A DNA stretch of 34,221 bases. Source: Spartobacteria bacterium (GTDB lineage: Bacteria; Verrucomicrobiota; Kiritimatiellia; RZYC01). Position numbers and translations under genes: made by a program. The notes beneath the pieces were generated by a model. It was not told the DNA's origin. It saw only the letters and a program-made list of their open reading frames with translations, and searched no databases. The stretch spans positions 1 to 34,221 of the forward strand of contig RZZM01000012.1 of NCBI GenBank assembly GCA_009929845.1. The letters are read 5' to 3'. This document shows, piece by piece, positions 13,031-19,955 of the stretch; positions within the stretch are counted from its first letter, which is position 1, and every line of letters begins with the position of its first letter.

Positions 13031-13932
13031 TTATTGATATCCGGATTTTCCAGCAATGATTTCACGCCCCCGGCAATGGCCGTGCGACGCAGAAAATAGA
13101 ACACCCATATGGCCGGCCACACATGAAGATATTTGCGCCAGGACGGATTCTCGACAAAGACCCGGGTCGCCTGCTGCACGGCCTTGAACGGCGTCCACGC
13201 CAAAAATAACCACGGAAAGCGCCAAAGCTTCTTCCGGGTCTGCCAGTCATAAAAGTCCGGATGGCGCTCAATGAGCGCGACGCCGGCGCGTCCGTAAATG
13301 CCCGCATGACGACAGAGCCATTTAAAGGTCCCCTCGTCGGGCAGATGATCGACGACACTCCGGGGTTCAAAATATATGCGGTGACCAGCCTTCAAGAGCT
13401 TAATGGCCAAATCGTTGTCCTGTCCGCCCCGAAACGTCTCGTCAAACCCACCCAGGTCAAGGAGCACATCCTTCCAAAGCCCCATGTTGCCGCCACCCAC
13501 CCGGTTGTCCACTTCGCCGGCGGGGGTTTCCGGGGAGAGGTTGTGCAAAATGGCCATGTTGTCACCGGTTACCCAGTAGTTGGTCTTCGGGAAATCAAAC
13601 GCGCCGCCAACCATCTTGTACCCCTCGTCCAACCGCTTGCCCATCACCTCAATCCAATCGGCATTGCATCGGCAGTCCGCGTCGGTGAACAACAAAAAAC
13701 GCCCCTGCGACTCCCGTATGCCGATATTGCGGTTCGCCCCCGCGGAAAGCGGCGTCTCCGTCTCAATAAAACGGATGTCATCGCGCTGCTGACACAAGCC
13801 GCTGTCATCACGTCCAATCACAATGACCTCATAGGCATAGTCGGTCTGCTGGGCCGCCAAACTATCCAATGTCGTTGTTATCAACGACGAATTGACATTT
13901 GGGATAATGACCGAAATATCAATGGTTTTCAT
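13027..13932 (-). CDS. Family 2 glycosyltransferase
   Basis: The 301-aa GT-A fold protein has the N-terminal strand ISVIIPNVNSS and the metal-binding FTDADC (DxD equivalent). GGGNMGLWKDVLLDLGGFDE and GGQDNDLAIKLLKAGH form the acceptor-side GT2 blocks, the latter holding the ED-like catalytic base region. A short hydrophobic stretch near the C-terminus (WPAIWVFYFL) may associate with the membrane. The ATG follows GAGGATTATTTAT. It is coupled by a 4-bp overlap to the flippase. A 106-bp AT-rich gap with a weak CGATTTTT/AAAAATCG hairpin separates it from the upstream GT-C gene. Its donor and acceptor are unknown. Confidence 0.9.
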   Translation of the reverse strand: MKTIDISVIIPNVNSSLITTTLDSLAAQQTDYAYEVIVIGRDDSGLCQQRDDIRFIETETPLSAGANRNIGIRESQGRFLLFTDADCRCNADWIEVMGKRLDEGYKMVGGAFDFPKTNYWVTGDNMAILHNLSPETPAGEVDNRVGGGNMGLWKDVLLDLGGFDETFRGGQDNDLAIKLLKAGHRIYFEPRSVVDHLPDEGTFKWLCRHAGIYGRAGVALIERHPDFYDWQTRKKLWRFPWLFLAWTPFKAVQQATRVFVENPSWRKYLHVWPAIWVFYFLRRTAIAGGVKSLLENPDINK

Positions 13933-14038
13933 ATAAATAATCCTCTAAAAAATGCTTTTTTGATGTCGAAGGCTACTCTATGCCACGATTTTTTCCGTTT
14001 GTCTCTAAAAATCGGAAACCCGCAACCCTTCGCCTATC

Positions 14039-16024
14039 CTAATCGCACTCTTTCCGCACCGGATGGAGCCACCAGGTGACGCCGAGATGAACATCATTTT
14101 CACATCGGGGGCAGTAGCCTTCTTCGTAGACGATGTAGTCCATGTGGTCAGGAAAGGGTTGCTGACGGATCAGGTATGGGATCAGGGGAATGACGCGGCG
14201 TGTCATACCGGGACCGAAAAACGGATATTCGTACCGGTCGACCGGGGCGACCAGCCCCACCGTGGCGTCCGGGGGGACAAGGGTTTCATAGGCGCGCAGG
14301 GCGTCAAGTTCCCAGGGACGATTGCTCATCAGTTGCGCGTGGCGGTCCTGCGAAAATACCGACCGGCTTTTGTAAGCGGGCCAGTCCACGGTGATCAAGG
14401 CGCGCTGGTCCCGAAAGGTTACGGCGCTCAGCGCGGTGATGATGGCCACCCACACCACCACCTGCAGGTAGAGATAGACCCAACGTTTCCGGGTGGTCAT
14501 GAGATATCCGGCCAGCGGGGCGCCGAATGCCGCCGCGGCAGTGAAATACCTTCCACGCCAGGGATCATAGGGCCCGATATAGCCTTGCAGCGCCCAGAAC
14601 ATGAAAAAGCCGATCGATAACCAACGCATATCCCATCCGGGAAGGATGAACAGCACGCTCAACAACGCTACCATCCAAATGAACGCGAAGCCTGTGATGC
14701 CCCAATACGAGCTGTCTTCGTGCGGTCGGAGCGGTCGCAGGTATGCAAACGGGGCCCGGCACTCCTGTGTGTCTTCCAGGTCAAGTCCCGTGGAGGCCAT
14801 GACGGCCCCGATCAGCCTGCGCGATGCGTTTCTGCATTTCAGTACGGGCGTCGCCGGGGGCAGGGATTCAAGGGAAGCGGCATCCACGCCGAAGCGCAGC
14901 ACATTCTTTGTGCCGAATTTCAGCCGGTGCGAAAGGGTTCCTCCTTCAAAAGAATGGGCGGCGCGTACATCCTCCGGTCCTACCGGGTGCCCGTACAAAC
15001 GGATATTGGCGATGTACCCCGACGGCGCGGTCCAGAGCAGCAGGGCTCCCAACAGCATACCGGCAAACACCACCAGGACGCGAACACGTTCGGCCACGGC
15101 GACGCCTTCCCGGGCAAGAACAACATATACAAAAATCAGACCCAACGCGGGGCCCACCAACAGAAAGGAGACCTTGGTTCCCAACCCCAGTCCAATGGCC
15201 ATGGCCGCCAGCCAGAGATAGCGCCTGGAAGGGATCGTCTTGAAACGAAACAGCGCGTACACCGCGCAGCAGGCCAGGGCGGCAAGGAGCAGATCATTCT
15301 GCGTGGTGGTGGCCTGCATAAGCGCGGAGATGAACAGTCCGAAACAACCCGCGGCGAACAAACCGGCGGCGTCTTTTTTGAATACCTCCCGGGCAATGCC
15401 GAACAGCGCCACCACGCAGGTCCAGTACGCCACAAACTGCGGGGCCTGCATCCAGTTTTCCCGGCATCCGGAAGCCAGCCAGGAAAAAATCAGCATCACC
15501 GCGCTGTTCCGCGGATGGGCGACCTGGGCCCAGTAGTTGGCGTCGTAATGCGCCAGGGACCCCTGCTGCAAAAAGTAGGCGACACGGGCAAGATGATAGG
15601 TCATGCTGTCCCAGTTATGCGGCGCGCAACGCAACACGATCAACCCGTTAATAATCCCCAGGCCAAACACCGTTGCCCAGAGCGGCGCGAGCAACCCGCA
15701 TTCGCGGCGCGTCAGGCCGCGGCATAACTCGACCATCCGACGAAAAAACCAGGGCGGCGAGGGCCATTGCCACATCCGCGCGCGGGCCCGCGTACTGAAG
15801 AAGGCCACCACAAGCAGGACGACCAGCAAGACCCCTTCCAGGACAATCCAGCACCCCATCTGATCAAGCCGGTTCAGCCAGGAGCAAAGATACCCGACCA
15901 ACACAACGTGCCCCATCGCCATCACCGGCAGGCAGACGGCCTTGTCCAATCCGCGTGTGGGAAAGAGCAGCGCGGCCAGCCACCAGGTATTCACGGCACA
16001 CAGAATCAGCAGGAGCCAGTTCAC
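14039..16024 (-). CDS. GT-C fold membrane glycosyltransferase-like protein (GT39/PMT-type)
   Basis: The 661-aa protein has about ten or more membrane helices, then a soluble C-terminal part with a Cys pair (YCPRCEND). An acidic Asp in the first large external loop (CAPHNWDSMTYHLARVAYFLQQG) is typical of GT-C enzymes using polyprenyl-phosphate sugars. I revise the start to the GTG at 16024: its GTGA overlaps the stop of the GT4 gene, GAGGAC precedes it, and it puts the first helix (NWLLLILCAVNTWW) at the N-terminus. The ORF-track ATG (16123) would overlap the upstream gene by 103 bp and add a low-complexity tail. The substrate is unknown; a polymerase or ligase role is also possible. Confidence 0.75.
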   Translation of the reverse strand: MNWLLLILCAVNTWWLAALLFPTRGLDKAVCLPVMAMGHVVLVGYLCSWLNRLDQMGCWIVLEGVLLVVLLVVAFFSTRARARMWQWPSPPWFFRRMVELCRGLTRRECGLLAPLWATVFGLGIINGLIVLRCAPHNWDSMTYHLARVAYFLQQGSLAHYDANYWAQVAHPRNSAVMLIFSWLASGCRENWMQAPQFVAYWTCVVALFGIAREVFKKDAAGLFAAGCFGLFISALMQATTTQNDLLLAALACCAVYALFRFKTIPSRRYLWLAAMAIGLGLGTKVSFLLVGPALGLIFVYVVLAREGVAVAERVRVLVVFAGMLLGALLLWTAPSGYIANIRLYGHPVGPEDVRAAHSFEGGTLSHRLKFGTKNVLRFGVDAASLESLPPATPVLKCRNASRRLIGAVMASTGLDLEDTQECRAPFAYLRPLRPHEDSSYWGITGFAFIWMVALLSVLFILPGWDMRWLSIGFFMFWALQGYIGPYDPWRGRYFTAAAAFGAPLAGYLMTTRKRWVYLYLQVVVWVAIITALSAVTFRDQRALITVDWPAYKSRSVFSQDRHAQLMSNRPWELDALRAYETLVPPDATVGLVAPVDRYEYPFFGPGMTRRVIPLIPYLIRQQPFPDHMDYIVYEEGYCPRCENDVHLGVTWWLHPVRKECD

Positions 16025-17313
16025 CGCACCGGGTCCTCGTCGGGCCGCACCAGCCCCCGGTACTTCAGACGCAACAGTCGGCTGTGCATCCATAAGGGGT
16101 CCAACCATCGCAAGGCCCCCCACCCTCGGGAAACTGATGGGGACGCCCCGCCGGAACCAGCGGCTCGCTTTGTAACGCTTTCATAGAAGGACAACAACCG
16201 GCGCGTGTTGCTCTCGGCGTCAAAATGCGCCTGGGCGAAAGCGGCCGCGGCGGCGCCCATCCGCGCGGCTTTGTCCGGGTTCATGAAAAGTTCGATACAG
16301 CGCCGCGCGATTTCCTCGGAGGTTCCCTCCCGCAGCAACAGGACGTCCCGGTCATCCTCCAGCAGGTCGGCGATGTTGGCGTCAGGAATAATCACCGGAC
16401 GACCCGCGGCCAGAAACTGCGGAATCTTTGAGGGCAACCGGTAGCGGTTGAACATGTCCAGCCGCCCCGGTTGCACCAGCACATCCGCCAGGGCCATCAG
16501 GCGCGGCACCATATCCTTGTCCACATAACCCGCCACATGGACATACCGCCGCAGCGAGGGGTCCACCTGCCCGATGAATTCATCCGCGTGCGGACCGGTC
16601 TGGATAAGGTGACAGACCAGGCCCTGCCGGTTAATCATCGGCAAGGCCTGGAAAAGGAGCAACAGGTCATCCCTGTTCATACTATTGACGCCACCGGGAT
16701 AGTAAATCAGCCTCGCGTTTTCCGGGATATCAAACATCCGGCGCAAGGCGGGATCGGGGGGCATGGGACGGAACATTCGTACATCCACACCGGGGAGCAC
16801 GGACTGCACAGGAATGCCCTCCGGCACGAAATCCGCCAGCGAAGGCGTGATCACCGTCACCCCGTCGGCCTGCCCCAGGAACGCCGCTCCATGATGCGGA
16901 TGCATGCAGTGCGGCGGAACCAGATAGGCGCATTCGCGCGGCGAACAACCGAGCAGTTGCCGGTAAGGCACGCCCGCGGTGCGCGCGGTGATCCATTGTT
17001 CGTTGTCCTCAAGATGCAGCACCAGGCGGGCGTCGGGATAACGCCGTAACGCAGGCAGCACGGCCCGCCGAACGCATTCTCGCGGGGTCCACGCGTGAAT
17101 AATATCCGGCGACGCGTCTTCTCCGAAGAGCGGAAGGCCGTTGATTACGTGGTCGTACCCGACAAGACGCAGCGAGACACCACGCCCCGATTCTTCTTCC
17201 GGCAGCGCAACCGTACAGGAATGGCCCAACGCTTCAAGCGCGCCCGCGAAGCCGAAGATATGCTCGATGCTGTTGGAACGGAGTCCGCCATAATTCACAA
17301 ACAGGATATTCAT
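16021..17313 (-). CDS. Family 4 glycosyltransferase
   Basis: The 430-aa protein begins MNILFVNYGGLRSNS, the N-terminal beta-strand and glycine loop of GT-B enzymes. The C-terminal Rossmann half includes ARLIYYPGGVNSMNRDD, HVAGYVDKDMVPRLMALADVLVQPGR and LLREGTSEEIARRC, where the GT4 E-x7-E and nucleotide-sugar contacts lie. I choose the ATG at 17313 because it forms an ATGA overlap with the stop of the upstream GT2. The ORF-track start 15 bases earlier lies inside that gene. It sits between GT2 and GT-C genes joined by 4-bp overlaps at both ends, a tight three-gene translational unit. A cytoplasmic retaining transferase is expected; the donor is unknown. Confidence 0.9.
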   Translation of the reverse strand: MNILFVNYGGLRSNSIEHIFGFAGALEALGHSCTVALPEEESGRGVSLRLVGYDHVINGLPLFGEDASPDIIHAWTPRECVRRAVLPALRRYPDARLVLHLEDNEQWITARTAGVPYRQLLGCSPRECAYLVPPHCMHPHHGAAFLGQADGVTVITPSLADFVPEGIPVQSVLPGVDVRMFRPMPPDPALRRMFDIPENARLIYYPGGVNSMNRDDLLLLFQALPMINRQGLVCHLIQTGPHADEFIGQVDPSLRRYVHVAGYVDKDMVPRLMALADVLVQPGRLDMFNRYRLPSKIPQFLAAGRPVIIPDANIADLLEDDRDVLLLREGTSEEIARRCIELFMNPDKAARMGAAAAAFAQAHFDAESNTRRLLSFYESVTKRAAGSGGASPSVSRGWGALRWLDPLWMHSRLLRLKYRGLVRPDEDPVR

Positions 17314-19034
17314 TCGCGTCGCTCCCACAGCCCGCAGGTAACGGCGCGGTCCGCGCTCAATGGCCGATAACGCAACCGCCCCTGTTCGTGCTCCAACGCC
17401 CGACTGTAATACGGGTCGCGCCCTTCCGGCAACATCGCAAGCGTGTCCGCCTCCACGTCAAGGACCGCGCGCTGCCCTTTCGTCTCCACCGCCTCGCAAT
17501 CCGGCAGCAAGACATGCCGATACCCCTGCGCCAGGGCCCGCAGACAAAAATCCGTTTCACACGATAGGCGCGCCGCGCGCATGCCCCCCAGCGCCTCGAA
17601 CACCGACTTTTTGAGCATCATCCAGCCCAGGGGCAGGACGCCGACATTCTGCGTCAGGCGCAACCGGTTAAAATAGCCGGGGGCCTGTTCCGGCAGACCA
17701 TGATACGCCAGACGCATCCGGTGCTGTTCATCAATCAGCCCCCCATAGGCATGGATGTGTCGGTCCTGGGTCAGGAGTCGTCCGCCCACCCCAGCGACAC
17801 CGTCAAGCTGTGCAACCCCCAACATACGCTGCGCCCAGCCCTTTGTCCGTAAATGAACAGACGCCGCCGTCAGCGCCAGATAGTCCCCCTTCGCCATGGC
17901 CACCGCCTGGTTGATGGCCGACGCCGGGGAATCCGTCGCCGACACCGCGCACACGCGCACATCCTCCGGCGGGGCCTCGCCGTCGGACGGGGCAATGACG
18001 ATATATTCCACGTTCGCGTAGGCCACACTGTCCCGCGCCGCGCGCAGGCAGGCCTCGCATTCACGGCGCGTCGCGGACGATAGAACAATCACGGACATCA
18101 ATGGTGTATTTTCTACATCGTAACGCACCTGGTAGTGATTCGGCAGACCGGCGCCGTCAACGGTGGCGGCCTGCCCCCGGCGCTTCAGGGCTTCCTCGAC
18201 CGCGCGGCGCCCGGCGTCATCGGTCTGCGCAGCGCCCGCGGCCCGGCGGCTGACGGATGTCGGGACATACCGCCAGTGATAGAGCACTTTGCGCAGATGA
18301 CCGATGCGCTTCGCCGCTTCGGTCAGTCGCAAGGCCAGGTCGTAATCCTGCGCCCCGTCGAATTCCGGACGCAGCCCCCCGACCTGCTCGATCAGCGACG
18401 CGCGCGCGAAGAGCGGATGGGTGATGTAGTTATGCGAGAGCAACAGTTCGGGCGAAAAATCCGGCTTGAAATGCCCATGCAGGAAACGCCCCTCGCAGGT
18501 AACGGTGTCCTCGTCGGCATACAGCACATCCGGGTCATGCACCATGATGGCCTTGACCGCCTCGAACAGCGCATCCGGGGTCAGCTCGTCATCATGATCG
18601 AGCAAAGTGATGTACTCGCCGGTCGCCAGGCCCCGCGCCCTTTCTGTCGCCCCGGAAATCCCAAGGTTGGTTTCCAGACGCTCAAAGCGCACGCGCTTGT
18701 CGTTCAACCCCTCGACAAAAGTTCGAACCTCGTCCGATGGAGAACAATCATCCACGATACAGAGTTGCCAGGCCGGATAGAGCTGGTCCTGGACCGACCG
18801 CACCGCCCGCTTCAGCCAACCCGCGTCGCCCGCATGAACCGGCAGCAAAATCGAGATTACCGGGTGCGCGGGAAACTGGTGAATCGTCTGTCGAATCGCC
18901 TCCCGGTCCAACCGGTCATCATAGACATAGCGATAACCCTGAAGGTAGTCCTGCAGCCTCGACCAGCCATACGACCAGCCCATCTCGCGCGCGTCGGCCC
19001 GCCATGCGCCCAGCCGCTTGCGCAACAACACCAT
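17310..19034 (-). CDS. Two-domain family 2 glycosyltransferase, second domain degenerate
   Basis: The 574-aa protein has a complete N-terminal GT2 domain (about 59-270): VISILLPVHAGD, IVDDCSPSDEV, the metal-binding TLLDHDDELTPDA, and GAQDYDLALRL. A second GT2-like domain starts near 313 (MSVIVLSSATRREC), but its DxD position reads YLALTAASVH, so it probably lacks metal binding. LSCETDFCLRALAQG keeps the later GT2 block. The start is uncertain. The ORF track uses a TTG (19070) inside the palindrome array; I prefer the ATG-GTG-TTG-TTG run from 19034 after AAGGAT. It is the first gene of the GT2-GT4-GT-C unit, and the palindromic array lies directly upstream. Confidence 0.85.
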   Translation of the reverse strand: MVLLRKRLGAWRADAREMGWSYGWSRLQDYLQGYRYVYDDRLDREAIRQTIHQFPAHPVISILLPVHAGDAGWLKRAVRSVQDQLYPAWQLCIVDDCSPSDEVRTFVEGLNDKRVRFERLETNLGISGATERARGLATGEYITLLDHDDELTPDALFEAVKAIMVHDPDVLYADEDTVTCEGRFLHGHFKPDFSPELLLSHNYITHPLFARASLIEQVGGLRPEFDGAQDYDLALRLTEAAKRIGHLRKVLYHWRYVPTSVSRRAAGAAQTDDAGRRAVEEALKRRGQAATVDGAGLPNHYQVRYDVENTPLMSVIVLSSATRRECEACLRAARDSVAYANVEYIVIAPSDGEAPPEDVRVCAVSATDSPASAINQAVAMAKGDYLALTAASVHLRTKGWAQRMLGVAQLDGVAGVGGRLLTQDRHIHAYGGLIDEQHRMRLAYHGLPEQAPGYFNRLRLTQNVGVLPLGWMMLKKSVFEALGGMRAARLSCETDFCLRALAQGYRHVLLPDCEAVETKGQRAVLDVEADTLAMLPEGRDPYYSRALEHEQGRLRYRPLSADRAVTCGLWERRE

Positions 19035-19062
19035 ATCCTTGAAAAAAGCGATACAACACTCC

Positions 19063-19254
19063 TTTTCCAACCATTGGAAACTTTTTTAGCGTTTTTTCCA
19101 ACCATTGGAAAATTCTTAGTCATTTTTTCCAATCATTGGAAACTTTTTCGCCGTTTTTTCCAATCATTGGAAACTTTTCAGCGGTTTTTTCCAATCATTG
19201 GAAACTTTTCAGCGGTTTTTTCCAATCATTGGAAACTTTTTCCAATGATTGGAA
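19063..19254. repeat. Array of seven palindromes, six at 31-bp period
   Basis: Cores of TTCCAAYCATTGGAA lie at 19065, 19096, 19127, 19158, 19189 and 19220 (starts), each exactly 31 bp apart. A seventh core at 19240 is in the opposite orientation (TTCCAATGATTGGAA). The two leftmost cores carry AACCATT and the next four AATCATT. The 16-bp linkers are also related: the two right-hand linkers are identical (ACTTTTCAGCGGTTTT) and divergence grows to the left. A 31-bp unit is not a multiple of three, so the array is not coding. It occupies the leader of the glycosyltransferase operon; the first core ends at its AAAAGGAG sequence. Confidence 0.95.
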
Positions 19255-19353
19255 AAACGATTTTGAGCCCCAGGCCGGAACCCCACAGCACCCGTCATTG
19301 CCGTCAATGCGGTCAATACGGTCAAAAACACGCCCCCCCGGAGCGCACATCCA

Positions 19354-19380
19354 CGGGGCGGGCGCATCGCGCCCGCCCCG
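19354..19380 (-). terminator. GC-rich hairpin after the small secreted-protein gene
   Basis: A perfect 12-bp stem CGGGGCGGGCGC / GCGCCCGCCCCG with an ATC loop lies 14 bp beyond the stop at 19395. No U-tract follows on the minus strand. Its position and stability suggest a transcription terminator or 3'-end protection hairpin. Confidence 0.6.
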
Positions 19381-19394
19381 CGCATAAGATGTTA

Positions 19395-19934
19395 TCACTC
19401 GCAATGGATCAGGTAGTAGCGCGCGATATTGGTGGCGGAGCTAACGTTGAACCACACCGTGGTTTCGGCGCCGGCCAGTCCCTGCCCCTCGAATGCGGCC
19501 ACAGCCACATTAGTGAAGGCATGCTGTCCGAGGACCAGGCCTCCTTCTTCCTCGGTGACGTAGCGCACCTCGTATCGATTGCTATTGATTACGTAGAAGG
19601 TAACACCCATTTCGTTGGTGCCCATCTGGACATCCGCCAGGTCGGCCGGGTACAGGGTACAGGCGTCTTCCGCCTTCCAGAACCCGTTTTCGACCTGGTC
19701 GAGGTTGGCATTGGTGCAGATCAGGATCATCCCGCCCTGTCCCAGGGAACCTCCCAGCTTGATGGTATCCGCGGCATTGGTCGCGAACCCGCACCCGCCG
19801 GCATTGAGGCTTTCGTAGATGATGTCCGCGTCACCGCCCAGCCGTTCGCCGAGGGTAGAGCCCGTCAGCGCACACGCCAGGAGAACGCCCAGTGAGACGG
19901 CCATCGCATAGTGCATTTTTTTTGTCGGTGTCAT
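19395..19934 (-). CDS. Small secreted protein of unknown function
   Basis: I do not recognise a named family. The 179-aa product has a clear signal peptide (KKMHYAMAVSLGVLLACALTG, cleavage near residue 28-30). It then has a Gly/Ser/Asn-rich stretch (LNAGGCGFATNAADTIKLGGSLGQGG) and a beta-strand-rich remainder. Three or four Cys residues remain after cleavage, including the penultimate residue. It begins after GTAAGGAGGCGTCGCC, 21 bp behind the large secreted fibre-like gene, and is followed by a strong hairpin. It is therefore probably the last gene of a two-gene secreted-protein operon. The segment before and after SLGQ resembles short repeats common in PVC exoproteins, but this is a weak impression. 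Confidence 0.7.
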   Translation of the reverse strand: MTPTKKMHYAMAVSLGVLLACALTGSTLGERLGGDADIIYESLNAGGCGFATNAADTIKLGGSLGQGGMILICTNANLDQVENGFWKAEDACTLYPADLADVQMGTNEMGVTFYVINSNRYEVRYVTEEEGGLVLGQHAFTNVAVAAFEGQGLAGAETTVWFNVSSATNIARYYLIHCE

Positions 19935-19955
19935 GGCGACGCCTCCTTACTTGCA

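Noticed and set aside
13986-14014. Terminator after the GT-C gene (CGATTTTT/AAAAATCG hairpin)
   Set aside because: The 8-bp stem is AT-rich with a 13-nt loop and would be weak; I only mention it in the neighbouring gene entry.
19063-19254. CRISPR array
   Set aside because: The linkers are only 16 bp and nearly identical to each other, the repeats are 15-bp palindromes, and no cas gene is present.
18135-19895. 586-aa plus-strand ORF crossing the GT2 gene, the palindrome array and the small secreted gene
   Set aside because: It runs antisense through two genes and the non-coding repeat; the repeat period is not a multiple of three and the translation is low-complexity.
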